A stretch of 64,000 nt of DNA from the NCBI GenBank assembly GCA_023416585.1, contig JAEZHM010000068.1, positions 87,661 to 151,660 on the forward strand, written 5' to 3'. This document shows positions 15,489 through 23,860 of the stretch, piece by piece. The position numbers were made by a program, and so were the translations under genes. Numbering within the stretch: the first letter of the stretch is position 1; every line of letters starts with the position of its first letter. The notes beneath the pieces were generated by a model, which ran no database searches, was not told where the DNA came from, and worked only from the letters and a program-made list of their open reading frames with translations. The DNA comes from Bacillota bacterium (GTDB lineage: Bacteria; Bacillota; Clostridia; Christensenellales; Aristaeellaceae).

Positions 15489-16757
15489 CTATCTTTTGCA
15501 GATCCTGTTTGTACCCATATAGGGAATCAACACCTCGGGAATGGTCACCGTCCCATCCTCATTTTGGAAGTTTTCCAGAATGGCGGCCACGGTACGGCCC
15601 ACGGCCACGCCGCTGCCATTTAAGGTATGGGTAAACTGCGGCTTATCCTTTACCGATTCCTTATAACGGATGCCTGCCCGGCGCGCCTGGAAATCCTCAC
15701 AGTTGGAGCAGCTGGAAATCTCCACATACCGGTTGTAGCTGGGCATCCACACCTCGATGTCATACGTTTTTGCGGCGGAAAAACCCATGTCCCCGGTGCT
15801 TAGGCAAACCACCCGATAAGGCAGGCCCAAAAGCTTTAACACCTTTTCCGCCTCATCCGTCATGCTCTCCAGTTCCTCATAGCTTTGTTCCGGCTTTGTG
15901 ACCTTTATAAGTTCCACCTTGTTGAACTGGTGCTGTCGGATAAGGCCCCTGGTATCCCGCCCAGCGCTGCCGGCTTCAGCCCTGAAACATGTGGAATAGG
16001 CGCAATGGCGTATGGGCAATTGAGCCCCGTCCAGGATCATATCACGGTACATGTTGGTGACAGGCACCTCAGCAGTGGGGATCATAAACGTATCCTGGTC
16101 CACCTTATAGGCGTCCTCTTCAAACTTGGGCAATTGCCCCGTGCCCGTCATGCTGGCGCGGCTGACCATATAGGGCGGATACACCTCGTCATACCCCGCC
16201 TCCACATGGGTGTTCAGGAAAAAGTTGATGATTGCCCGCTCCAGCCGTGCGCCAAGGCCGCGGTAGAAGGTGAACCTGGCGCCGGATACCTTGGCGGCGG
16301 TATCAAAATCCAGGATGCCAAGATCTGTGCCGATGTCCCAATGAGGCTTGGGCTCCCATGGGAAAACACGGGGTGTTCCCCAGCGGCGCTGCTCTACGTT
16401 TTCCTTTTCGTCGCGTCCCACCGGCACGCTTTCGTGGGGGATGTTGGGCACGGTGAGCATAAACTGCTCCATTTCCTCATCCAGCGCCTTTACCTTATCA
16501 TCCAGCGCTGCGATTTCATCGCCCACACGCTTCATTTCTTCCATGATGGGCTGGGCGTCGCCCCCTGCGCGCTTGATGGCGGCAATCTCCTTGCTGGCTT
16601 CATTGCGGCGGTTTTTCAGGTTTTCAGACTGAGCCATCAACGCCCGGCGCTTTTCATCCGCCTGCAAAAAGCTGTCCAGGGGAATGTTCTTGCCCCGTTT
16701 TGTAAGGGCGTCGGTCAAAATTTCCGGGTTTTGCCTGATTTTTCGTAGGTCCAGCAT
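15489..16757 (-). CDS. serS: Seryl-tRNA synthetase
   Basis: 422-aa class II aminoacyl-tRNA synthetase that loads serine on tRNA-Ser (and tRNA-Sec). The N-terminal antiparallel coiled-coil arm spans about residues 30-100. Motif 2 is seen in YSTCFRAEAGSAGRDTRGL and motif 3 in LNGSGVAVGRTVAAILEN. Full length for the family. GGGAGG precedes ATG 16757. A serine-type T-box leader lies upstream, so expression should rise when tRNA-Ser is uncharged. The HAD gene is transcribed with it. Confidence 0.97.
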   Translation of the reverse strand: MLDLRKIRQNPEILTDALTKRGKNIPLDSFLQADEKRRALMAQSENLKNRRNEASKEIAAIKRAGGDAQPIMEEMKRVGDEIAALDDKVKALDEEMEQFMLTVPNIPHESVPVGRDEKENVEQRRWGTPRVFPWEPKPHWDIGTDLGILDFDTAAKVSGARFTFYRGLGARLERAIINFFLNTHVEAGYDEVYPPYMVSRASMTGTGQLPKFEEDAYKVDQDTFMIPTAEVPVTNMYRDMILDGAQLPIRHCAYSTCFRAEAGSAGRDTRGLIRQHQFNKVELIKVTKPEQSYEELESMTDEAEKVLKLLGLPYRVVCLSTGDMGFSAAKTYDIEVWMPSYNRYVEISSCSNCEDFQARRAGIRYKESVKDKPQFTHTLNGSGVAVGRTVAAILENFQNEDGTVTIPEVLIPYMGTNRICKR

Positions 16758-16825
16758 GATACTTACCTCCCTGCGGCCTGGCCGCGTCGTTTATGCCGGA
16801 TGTACGGGGATATTCCGGCCGAATA

Positions 16826-17058
16826 AAAAAAGCCGTCCCTTTTCAGTGTTGCCACCGAAAGGGACGGACGAATCCGCGTTGCCACCCCGATTGGATGCAG
16901 ATTTTGCATCCCACTCGCCGCGCTGTATGGGGCGCACCCCGCGGCCGTTCGCCGCCGGCTCCCGGATGGATAGTCTGCTTTCGTACCGCCTCGCACCGGC
17001 CGGCGGCTCTCTTACATCAAAAAGCAGGCATGGTCCGTTCATGGCCGTTTTGGATTGG
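16826..17058 (-). promoter_or_regulatory. T-box leader controlling serS
   Basis: On the minus strand the conserved T-box core GGGGTGGCAACGCGGA (around 16870-16890) is followed by a terminator: CCGTCCCTTT pairs with AAAGGGACGG, then seven T (16826-16832). The long GC-rich stem region upstream is the expected Stem I. Binding of uncharged tRNA would favour the antiterminator. I could not fix the specifier codon with certainty. Confidence 0.88.
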
Positions 17059-17062
17059 CCCT

Positions 17063-17091
17063 ATTATAGGCAATCGGCATTCATTTTGCAA
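17063..17091 (-). promoter_or_regulatory. Promoter of serS T-box transcript
   Basis: TTGCAA and a perfect TATAAT with a 17-base spacer on the minus strand, ending 5 bases before the T-box RNA. It overlaps the stop end of the upstream XRE gene. Confidence 0.75.
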
Positions 17092-17098
17092 GGGTTTT

Positions 17099-17884
17099 TT
17101 ATTCTTTGCCCTTATCCTTCCACTTGTTCAGAAAAAAGTCATCCAAAAGCGATCCGTCCAGAAAAGGTAAAAGCGGCAGAATCTTGGAAAAGCCATATTT
17201 CTCAACACACTGGGCTGCCGTCTCCGTCAGCTTTTCCTTGCCCAGGAAGGGAGCCAGAGGAACCAAATCCATAACGCCGCCTTCCATCAATACGCGATCC
17301 GCCAGGCTTTCGATGCTTTCCTGGCTTAAAAAAGGCGCTGCCATAATGACCTTCTTGATATCCAACCCATCCCCAAGCACCTGCTGCACGCATTCGTCCA
17401 CTGCGGCCTGGCTTAAAAACGGCAGCAGCCCCATAAGGGATTCAAAAGACCTGTCCCGCCTGACCGCGTCCAGGGCAAGGGAGTCCAGCGCACTTTCGCT
17501 CAAAAACGGCGCGGCCCTCACAAGGTCTTTCAAATTAATATCTGCATGAACGCTTTCCCATAACTTTTCTGCCTGCTTAGGCTTCACCATTGGGGCCATC
17601 TCCAGAAATTCTTCCGCTGTCAATTCTTCTTCAATGGGCTCTTCCCTGATGATCTTTTTCACCACCTGGGCGCCTTTTTTACTGCCCAGCAATTCGTCGA
17701 TTGTCACGCCGAATATGTCCGCCAGTTCGTTAAGCTTCGAAATATCGGGCATGGTCTGCCCACGCTCCCAATTGCTTACAGCCTGAAAGCTGATATTCAA
17801 TTTATCTGCCAGTTCCATTTGGGTCATGTTCTTTTCTTTGCGCAAATTGGATATGGTTTTGCCTACCTTCATCATGTCAAACAT
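17099..17884 (-). CDS. XRE-family regulator with six roughly 28-residue helical repeats
   Basis: 261-aa protein. Residues 6-65 form a Cro/C1 helix-turn-helix (TQMELADKLNISFQAVSNWE, then PDISKLNELADIFGVTIDELL). The rest is a repeat array: MAPMV at 96, then A/L-PFL at 126, 155, 184, 212 and 240, each followed by a helix such as SESALDSLALDAV. The spacing of 28-29 residues is very regular. The array may be a ligand- or protein-binding solenoid. GGGAGTG precedes the ATG. A 55-aa gene ends 15 bases upstream in the same direction. Regulatory target unknown. Confidence 0.8.
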   Translation of the reverse strand: MFDMMKVGKTISNLRKEKNMTQMELADKLNISFQAVSNWERGQTMPDISKLNELADIFGVTIDELLGSKKGAQVVKKIIREEPIEEELTAEEFLEMAPMVKPKQAEKLWESVHADINLKDLVRAAPFLSESALDSLALDAVRRDRSFESLMGLLPFLSQAAVDECVQQVLGDGLDIKKVIMAAPFLSQESIESLADRVLMEGGVMDLVPLAPFLGKEKLTETAAQCVEKYGFSKILPLLPFLDGSLLDDFFLNKWKDKGKE

Positions 17885-17899
17885 AAAGACACTCCCATT

Positions 17900-18067
17900 T
17901 TATCTGATTCCGTTGCTTTTAAACCAATGATCCAGCATTAATTGATCATTCAGCACCTTCCAGCCGTATATCTCCTTCCGCTGAATAGGCACCAGATACT
18001 TTTCTTTTTTTGGCCGCGGTTTTTTGAATTTTTTCCTGAACCTTAACATGCATTTAAGCCAGCCCAT
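17900..18067 (-). CDS. Small basic hypothetical protein
   Basis: 55-aa protein starting at ATG 18067, which has GGGGGGAG upstream; a longer in-frame reading has no ribosome site. The first half is strongly basic (RFRKKFKKPRPKKEK), the second half contains GWKVLNDQLMLDHWF. It ends 15 bases before the XRE regulator and likely shares its transcript. Function not recognised. Confidence 0.55.
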   Translation of the reverse strand: MGWLKCMLRFRKKFKKPRPKKEKYLVPIQRKEIYGWKVLNDQLMLDHWFKSNGIR

Positions 18068-18150
18068 GCTTTCTCCCCCCCTCATGGCAGGGGAAAAGGC
18101 CACTCTTCCCCCCGACACACAGCATAGGGAAAACGCGAATCAAAAGCCAG

Positions 18151-18193
18151 CAAGCATCAGTTGAGTTTGAAATTCAAGCAGTGGTTGAGTTTG
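18151..18193. repeat. Two-copy 24-bp direct repeat
   Basis: CAAGCA-NNN-GTTGAGTTTG occurs at 18151-18169 and again at 18175-18193, a 24-base period, immediately after the znuB-like stop codon. It could be a slippage product or binding site; no hairpin terminator is visible at this gene end. Confidence 0.5.
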
Positions 18194-19051
18194 CTATTTT
18201 CTTTTATCCATTAGTCTTCGAAGGGAGAAGATCAAAAGGCTGATACCATAAAAGGCCGCGGCGCACAGCACGATAGCCGCCCCGGCGGAAGTATTCCAAT
18301 AAAACGCCAGCACAAGCCCTAAAACACCGCTCATCATGGCGATCAGCACGCTCAAAAGCGCATGGCTCCTGGCGCTGCGTGCAAGATTCCGCCCGGCGGC
18401 AGCTGGGAGGATCAACAGCGCGTTGATCAACAGAACCCCCACCCAGCGGATGGAAAGCATCACGGCTACAGCCACCAATATCACAAAGCCATATTCTGTA
18501 AGGCGGGTGCGCATGCCCCGGCTCTTTGCCAGGGAAGTGCTTATGCTGGCCAGCAGTAGTTGGTTGTATATGAAGATCCACGCACCAACGCCAATTATAA
18601 GCGCAAGTAAAAGCCACAAAAGATCCTGTGGAGCAACAGCCAGCACATCGCCGATCAGCAATGAGGAGTACTTGGCAAACCCGCCGCCCCGGGAAAGGAT
18701 CACAAGCCCCAGCGCAATGCTGGTGCTGGAAAACACGCTGATGATGGTATCCACGGAGGTCGTTCCCGTTTGCTTGATGCGGCTGATGAGCAAGGCCCAG
18801 ATGACGCCGAACACCAGCATGGCAACTAGATCGTTGTGAAGGCCCAGCACGATGCCAAGACCGATGCCGGTAAGAGCGCTGTGGCCCAGCGCATCGGAAA
18901 AAAAGGCCATTCGCTGGTTAACCGCCATGGTGCCCATCAAGCCCAAAAGGGGTGTCAGAAGCAAAATGGCAAGCAGCGCGTTTTTCATGAACTGAAAAGA
19001 AAGGAAGTCAAAAGGGAGCAATGTATCCATTACATGATATACGGTATTCAT
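18194..19051 (-). CDS. Metal ABC transporter permease (ZnuB/MntB type)
   Basis: 285-aa membrane protein of the ABC-3 family that would carry zinc or manganese. About eight hydrophobic helices are visible; GLMGTMAVNQRMAFFSDALGHSALTGIGLG is the family signature near the N-terminus (split here: MAVNQRMAFFSDALGHSA). Its ATG overlaps the ATPase stop by 4 bases. The usual metal-binding lipoprotein is not in the neighbourhood. Which metal is carried cannot be told. Confidence 0.88.
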   Translation of the reverse strand: MNTVYHVMDTLLPFDFLSFQFMKNALLAILLLTPLLGLMGTMAVNQRMAFFSDALGHSALTGIGLGIVLGLHNDLVAMLVFGVIWALLISRIKQTGTTSVDTIISVFSSTSIALGLVILSRGGGFAKYSSLLIGDVLAVAPQDLLWLLLALIIGVGAWIFIYNQLLLASISTSLAKSRGMRTRLTEYGFVILVAVAVMLSIRWVGVLLINALLILPAAAGRNLARSARSHALLSVLIAMMSGVLGLVLAFYWNTSAGAAIVLCAAAFYGISLLIFSLRRLMDKRK

Positions 19052-19818
19052 GATTTCACCTCCGCGTCCAGCTGCGCTTTGGTGCGTGGGGTTTGAAAAA
19101 CTTTTTCAAACTCCGGTGAGGAGAATACCTCCTGCGGGCTGCCCGAGCAAAGCACCTGCCGGTCCAGGAGCACCACGTAATCCGCGTACTTTTCCACCAA
19201 TGACAGATCATGGCTCACCAGCAGAATGGCCATATGGTGCTGGGCCCTAAGCTCCAATACTGTATTCAAAAAAAGCGCAAGCCCGTTTTGGTCCACGCCT
19301 GACACGGGCTCATCCAGAACGAGAAGGTCTGGGGCGGGCGTCAGCGCCAGCGCCAGCAGCACCCTTTGCAGTTCGCCGCCAGACAGCTTTCCAAGCTGCG
19401 ACATAATAAGATCCTCCGCCTTGACCGCCTCCAGGGACTTTTTTACAACTTCCCTTATTTTTCCGGAGACGCCCAGCCATACCGGGCGGCGCGTAAGTGC
19501 GCAAGCCAGAAAATCCTGCACGGTTAAAGGCATCTCCTTGTCAAAGTCCAGATGCTGAGGGACATAGCCCGTGCGCAGATGGGGAATGTCACGGCCCTGG
19601 TGGTCCTCATGGCGGATTCGGCCCGTAAAAGGAATCTCACGCATCAGCGCCTTTAAAAGCGTCGTCTTTCCAGCCCCATTCTGGCCGATGAGCGCCGTCA
19701 ATTGCCCGCAATGGATATGCATTGTCACCTGGGATAAAATCGCCTGCCTGTCCCTGACGACGCCCACGTTTTCCAGCGCAATATGGCACAGGCCGCAGCT
19801 TTGTTCATGCCGTTCCAT
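19048..19818 (-). CDS. Metal ABC transporter ATP-binding protein (ZnuC/MntA type)
   Basis: 256-aa ATPase that powers the adjacent permease. Walker A is LIGQNGAGKTTLLKA, the signature is KLSGGELQRVLLALAL, Walker B is LLVLDEPVSGVD, followed by the switch His in LLVSHDLS. A Cys/His-containing N-terminus (HEQSCGLCH) is unusual and may be a metal-sensing extension. GAGGAGGA precedes the ATG; the phosphoesterase gene ends 12 bases upstream. Confidence 0.9.
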   Translation of the reverse strand: MERHEQSCGLCHIALENVGVVRDRQAILSQVTMHIHCGQLTALIGQNGAGKTTLLKALMREIPFTGRIRHEDHQGRDIPHLRTGYVPQHLDFDKEMPLTVQDFLACALTRRPVWLGVSGKIREVVKKSLEAVKAEDLIMSQLGKLSGGELQRVLLALALTPAPDLLVLDEPVSGVDQNGLALFLNTVLELRAQHHMAILLVSHDLSLVEKYADYVVLLDRQVLCSGSPQEVFSSPEFEKVFQTPRTKAQLDAEVKS

Positions 19819-19830
19819 GGTTCCTCCTCA

Positions 19831-20529
19831 TTACCGGGAATAGACACCGGTGCGGATCTCGTTGATGTACGACTCACGATAGGGCAGGTTCGGATCATTC
19901 TCCGCATCCCGAATAGCAGCCTCCAGGTCGTAAGGTACGGAAACGAGACTTATATCAAGTGGAGCAGGCGTTTTGCCGGGCTTCCCCTGCAAAATGGCAT
20001 AGCAGGCCCGGTTGACGCCAAGGTTATTGCCCACGCTGCCGGTATTGAACAAGAAGCCTTTGCTCAGCGTGCGGTGAAACGCCCGGTGGCAGTCGGAATA
20101 GCCTACCGCCTGGAATGTATCTCCATCCTTTTCAAACAGCGTTTCCAGGTTGTCCCGCTCCGCCTGCACAAACAGCAGTTCATCCATCACGGGCCGGCCG
20201 TGAATCAGGCGAATATGAAGCCCGCTCATATAAAAGTGATGTTCCAGCGGCAGGCTTTTCAGCTTTTCCATCCGATCCTGGCCAAGCATGTTCCAATAAT
20301 ATCCGTCAGCAGGATAATGCTTGTGAGATATGCCTATGTCCCAATTCCCCGCCAAAATAAGCTGGCACCTCATAAATGCCCAGTCCATGGTGGCAGCGGA
20401 GGATGGCCCCTTGCCAACTATATCACCCAGGCAATAAACTGTTTGAATTTTTCTTGATCTCAAATCCCTTTCCACTGCCATGGTGGCGGGAAGATTGCCG
20501 TGCAGGTCGGCCACAAGGGCAATACGCAT
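19831..20529 (-). CDS. Calcineurin-like metallophosphoesterase (YfcE/MJ0936 type)
   Basis: 232-aa phosphoesterase of the small two-metal type. Motifs: ALVADLHGNLPA, CLGDIVGKGP, then GNWDIG in place of the usual GNHD, and GYSDCHRAFHR where most relatives have GHTH; NTGSVGN matches the usual NPGSVG. So two metal-ligand positions are altered and activity may differ. ATG 20529 has GGAGGG upstream; the open frame before it lacks a start signal. It is first in an operon with the metal transporter ATPase and permease. Substrate unknown. Confidence 0.82.
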   Translation of the reverse strand: MRIALVADLHGNLPATMAVERDLRSRKIQTVYCLGDIVGKGPSSAATMDWAFMRCQLILAGNWDIGISHKHYPADGYYWNMLGQDRMEKLKSLPLEHHFYMSGLHIRLIHGRPVMDELLFVQAERDNLETLFEKDGDTFQAVGYSDCHRAFHRTLSKGFLFNTGSVGNNLGVNRACYAILQGKPGKTPAPLDISLVSVPYDLEAAIRDAENDPNLPYRESYINEIRTGVYSR

Positions 20530-20599
20530 GGGTCCCTCCTGATACTCTTTCAAAACAGTATACCATGTTTTTAGCCGGGCGCATACGCTAAGGAGGAAG

Positions 20600-20628
20600 G
20601 TTGTGGATTTTTCCGGCACATGGTATAC
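20600..20628 (+). promoter_or_regulatory. Promoter of HAD-IB gene, mirrored by a divergent copy
   Basis: TTGTGG, 17 bases, then TATACT inside ACATGGTATACT. The same 12-mer occurs on the opposite strand around 20557-20568, ahead of the phosphoesterase operon, as an extended -10 box. The two promoters face away from each other and form an inverted repeat. Confidence 0.5.
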
Positions 20629-20665
20629 TTTTTAAGAAATTTCCACATTTCCGAGGGGGCATACC

Positions 20666-21328
20666 ATGATCCGCCAGGGATTTGCACTTTTTGATCTGGA
20701 TGGCACCGTCTCAAGCGGTGATTCCATCATGCCCATGATTAGGTACGCCATCAAAACACGGTTTGCAAGGATGACGCAGTTGCCTCGTGTCTTGCTGGCA
20801 TTTTTAGGCTATGCGCTGCATTTGTTGAACGATACAAGAGCCAAGGAAATGTCAATTGCTTTCCTCAAGGGGAAAACCAAGGCACAGGTTCAGGCTTTTG
20901 CCGAAGACTTCTGCCGTGATGTGCTTTTAAAACATGTCTATAAAGGTGCCAGGGAAGAGATCAAAGCCCGTCGGGAAGAGGGGTTGCGCGTTTTGCTAGT
21001 AACGGCTTCCCCAGACTTTTATTTGCAGCCCCTTATAAGGGAACTCCAATTAGATGGCATTATAGGCACCCGAGCCGACATCACACCGGAAGGAATCTAC
21101 ACGGGCCGCATTGCCGGGCTCAATTGCCGGAACCTGGAAAAGCCCCTGCGCATTGCCGAATACCTGGCCGCAAGAGGGTATGAGCTGGATACGGAAAGTT
21201 CCTATGCCTATGGCGATTCCGGCCACGACTGGCCAATGATGTCCCTTACAAAGAATCCGGTTGCTGTCAATGCAAAAAAAAAGCTACTCCTGCGCTGCGG
21301 GGACTGCTGCCGCGTCACGTGGAAATAG
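20666..21328 (+). CDS. HAD-IB family phosphatase (SerB-like)
   Basis: 220-aa hydrolase of the HAD-IB group, which includes phosphoserine and lipid-head-group phosphatases. Motif I is FALFDLDGTVSSGDS with the nucleophile Asp, motif II VTASPDFYL, motif IV YGDSGHDWPMM; the helical cap between I and II is about 70 residues. GAGGGGG lies 6 bases before the ATG. Divergent from the phosphoesterase/metal-transporter operon. Substrate unknown. Confidence 0.85.
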   Translation: MIRQGFALFDLDGTVSSGDSIMPMIRYAIKTRFARMTQLPRVLLAFLGYALHLLNDTRAKEMSIAFLKGKTKAQVQAFAEDFCRDVLLKHVYKGAREEIKARREEGLRVLLVTASPDFYLQPLIRELQLDGIIGTRADITPEGIYTGRIAGLNCRNLEKPLRIAEYLAARGYELDTESSYAYGDSGHDWPMMSLTKNPVAVNAKKKLLLRCGDCCRVTWK

Positions 21329-21376
21329 CGTTGCCGTTTTGTGAAATGATTAACTTATCGAATTATACGGAAATCA

Positions 21377-21406
21377 TTGACAATCGTGTGATGAAACCGA
21401 TATACT
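21377..21406 (+). promoter_or_regulatory. Strong promoter for DUF1874-like gene
   Basis: Perfect TTGACA and TATACT with an 18-base spacer. Transcription would start near 21413, leaving a leader of about 100 bases that contains the terminator-like hairpin at 21441-21471. Confidence 0.75.
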
Positions 21407-21440
21407 GGTCATAGAAAAACAGGAAATGAATAGTTCTTAT

Positions 21441-21471
21441 ATAGCGGCGAATTTGGGTTCCGCTATTTTTG
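21441..21471 (+). terminator. Terminator-like hairpin inside leader (possible attenuator)
   Basis: ATAGCGG pairs with CCGCTAT, 12-base loop, followed by TTTTG. It sits between the promoter at 21377-21406 and the gene at 21512, so it may terminate early transcripts; it could also be the end of the upstream HAD-IB unit. Confidence 0.55.
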
Positions 21472-21511
21472 TATTACCCAATTACCAAGAACAAGGAAAG
21501 GAAGGGTACAC

Positions 21512-21895
21512 ATGGAAAGTAATCATTCCCGTCCGCTTTTGCTCCTGGACAATTCCAGTATGACCAATGTGCTGGGAGAGGGCGAATTTTCCTGCCGCAA
21601 CATGACGTTTGACGAGACCAGGGCCATATTGGAGATGTTTGAGGAAAATGAGGTACGAAAAGGCTTCATCAATACCCACATAGAGCATATCATCTTTGGA
21701 TATCTGGGCATTGCGCAGCGGAATTATAAGTTCGAAGAAGTACACCACATGGCCATTGGGCAGGAAGCGTTGGTATTCAAGCTGTACGTAACCCCTTCTG
21801 AAACGCAGCCAATCATTCAATCAGAGGATGGCGTGGAAGCCAAGAAGATTCAAAACGTATACGTCTACTGCCAATATGTAACCCGGGTGAAATAA
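21512..21895 (+). CDS. Small protein resembling DUF1874 (AcrIII-1/Crn2-like fold)
   Basis: 127-aa protein. The order of elements recalls DUF1874: an N-terminal strand ending in Asn (LLLLDNSSMTN), then MTFDETRAILE, a short loop FINTHIEH, a helix ending in LGI, and the strand QEALVFKLYV followed by PSETQPI. DUF1874 proteins such as AcrIII-1 and Crn2 break cyclic tetra-adenylate, the alarm molecule of type III CRISPR. Here the usual GH-containing loop is shorter, so activity is uncertain. GGAAGG precedes the ATG. The assignment is by eye and modest; a plain hypothetical protein remains possible. No CRISPR genes are in the window. Confidence 0.5.
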   Translation: MESNHSRPLLLLDNSSMTNVLGEGEFSCRNMTFDETRAILEMFEENEVRKGFINTHIEHIIFGYLGIAQRNYKFEEVHHMAIGQEALVFKLYVTPSETQPIIQSEDGVEAKKIQNVYVYCQYVTRVK

Positions 21896-21907
21896 ATCCA
21901 TTTAAAA

Positions 21908-21930
21908 AAATCCAGCATACGGCTGGATTT
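21908..21930. terminator. Bidirectional terminator
   Basis: Stem AAATCCAGC / GCTGGATTT with a 5-base loop, flanked by A and T runs, between the converging DUF1874-like and CotH genes. Confidence 0.8.
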
Positions 21931-21961
21931 TTAAGTTTGCTCTTTTTTTATAGCGCCTGCA

Positions 21962-23683
21962 TTACTCCAGAGGCCAGTTTTCATCAAGAAAGGCCATTCG
22001 CCCACTTAAAAAGTATTTTAAATAAGCAATATTTTCAGGGTAGTTCTTGCCCGTTTTCACAAGTCTCTGGGTGGTGTTAAACAGCTGCCAGCGGGTAAAG
22101 TTCATGGCAGCGGACGCTTCCATTACCTCTGCATACTCGTCCAGGGAAAGCACCATGCCCGTAGGATCCTTTTCCATTCCCAGCAGCACACGGATGGCCG
22201 GGACAAAGCACTCGTGATAGATTTGAACGACCCTCTGATAAAAGTCATCCTGTGCGTAAAGTGCGGGAAACCAGTAAAAGCCCATGCCTCGATCCTTGTT
22301 GGCAGAGAAGCCTGTAGGGATTTTTATCGATTTCGACCGCTCACTTTCGAAGTTTCCAAAGGCGATATCATAGTCCCATACAGGCCCGGCAAAAAAACGT
22401 GTGCTCTCATCATCCACAGGTTTATATAGAAAGAAGCTGGTACGGTTGGCATCGAAATTCTTGGATATTTCTTCGAGAATATATTTTTTCACCAGGGAAT
22501 CCAAATCCGCAAGTTCCGTATAGTGCTTACCGCTTTTAGGATCAATGCCGTCCTTGGAAAAAATAGCATTTTCAAAGGACTGAATGATGGCGCTGATATA
22601 ATCCGCCTGGGCCTTGGACACATGCTCAGGCTCCTTGATAACGACGGGGAGGGCTTTTTTCGTTATGAACCCGCTCACTTCAGGCGTGTAGCGGTGGGGC
22701 TTCTCCAGTTCCAGCAAATAGCCCCCGGTGATGTCCTCTGGATTATTGGGAATTTGAAAACCCTTACTCCTGCCGGTAAGCTGCATGTCCGTGCCGTAGG
22801 ACCGGTACTTGTCCAAAGGCTTTTCATTAACCGCCTCGGTGGCCTTTTCAAGATCGGTGATATCGACGCGGGTGTCCCTTATCTCCACCTTCTCGCATAA
22901 AAGATAGGAACCCCGGTAATTGTTGTTGATGTACAGGTCAACGGCCTGTGATTTTGACGTATAGGGGAGCCCGGCGGCCTGGGCCATGGCGAAGGCGATC
23001 TTGTTGCGTAATAGGGAGTTATCCTCATAGTTAGCCAGCAGGATCCAGGTCTTTGCCTTTCCCATACCATACAGGTCGAAAGAATTATTCAGTTTGATCT
23101 GGTAAGGCTTTTTCGGGTAGGCGAATGTGGAATTACCGCGGCACTTTATTTGATCCAGAGATCCCTTCAATGAAATGGTGCCGTCGGGATCGAGGAGGAC
23201 CATATTTCCCGTTTCCTCATAATCCTTGCTGGAATGTATTTTTCGAAAATTTCCGGATTCTGTGGAAATAAACATGGCCGGCACCTTTTCAGACTGCATG
23301 ACCACCATGGTATAGCGGCTTCCCGCGTCGAGGATGATTTCCGTACCCGGCTTTAAAAAATCTGCTTTATCGCCGCTTGCAATGGTTTTTCCGCCCGCGT
23401 CAATGCTTTTGGCAGCCGATTTGAACCATATCCTCATCTTGGACAAATCCGCTCCGGCAGGCAGAAACAAATAAGATTTCCGCGTTAATGTGCTGTACCA
23501 CCAATGGATGGAATCGTCCGGCACATTTTCCACATTCCCGGATGACTGTTCATTTTCATAAACCGCCCCGGTCACCCACAGATCGGTGATTTTCGCGGCT
23601 TGCGCAGCCAAAGGAAACATAAGCAGCAGCGGCAAAATAATGAGCATTTTTCGAAGCATAAAAATATGTGGCACCCCCATCAT
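21962..23683 (-). CDS. CotH kinase family protein
   Basis: 573-aa secreted protein of the CotH family. In Bacillus CotH is a protein kinase that phosphorylates spore coat proteins; many homologues in gut Clostridia are surface proteins. A signal peptide (about residues 10-29, KMLIILPLLLMFPLAAQA) is followed by a beta-rich region of about 130 residues and the CotH domain: IKCRGNSTFAYPKKPYQIKL, then LYINNNYRGSYLLCEKVEI and the metal-binding VWDYDIAFGN. GGAAAG lies 5 bases before the first ATG; several later starts are possible. It stands alone between two terminators or leaders. Confidence 0.88.
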   Translation of the reverse strand: MMGVPHIFMLRKMLIILPLLLMFPLAAQAAKITDLWVTGAVYENEQSSGNVENVPDDSIHWWYSTLTRKSYLFLPAGADLSKMRIWFKSAAKSIDAGGKTIASGDKADFLKPGTEIILDAGSRYTMVVMQSEKVPAMFISTESGNFRKIHSSKDYEETGNMVLLDPDGTISLKGSLDQIKCRGNSTFAYPKKPYQIKLNNSFDLYGMGKAKTWILLANYEDNSLLRNKIAFAMAQAAGLPYTSKSQAVDLYINNNYRGSYLLCEKVEIRDTRVDITDLEKATEAVNEKPLDKYRSYGTDMQLTGRSKGFQIPNNPEDITGGYLLELEKPHRYTPEVSGFITKKALPVVIKEPEHVSKAQADYISAIIQSFENAIFSKDGIDPKSGKHYTELADLDSLVKKYILEEISKNFDANRTSFFLYKPVDDESTRFFAGPVWDYDIAFGNFESERSKSIKIPTGFSANKDRGMGFYWFPALYAQDDFYQRVVQIYHECFVPAIRVLLGMEKDPTGMVLSLDEYAEVMEASAAMNFTRWQLFNTTQRLVKTGKNYPENIAYLKYFLSGRMAFLDENWPLE

Positions 23684-23826
23684 AACAACTTTCCAGCCGG
23701 CGAAAGGAATGCCACCTATCCCCTGCCCTGTTGGAATATTATACCATCACCAGCTGCTCCCCTCAAGCCAAATGCGCGAAGTTTTACAATTGCAAATTTC
23801 CATATCAAGCATGACTGCTTTACCCC

Positions 23827-23854
23827 TTTACAAAACAAGAGGTTGTGATATACT
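23827..23854 (+). promoter_or_regulatory. Promoter of leuS T-box transcript
   Basis: TTTACA, 16 bases, TATACT (preceded by TGA). Transcription would start near 23861, directly before the T-box RNA. Confidence 0.6.
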
Positions 23855-23860
23855 GGAAGC

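Noticed and set aside
21270..21328. Frameshift in the HAD-IB gene at an A9 run
   Set aside because: The present frame gives a plausible end for the family and the other frame does not restore a better one.
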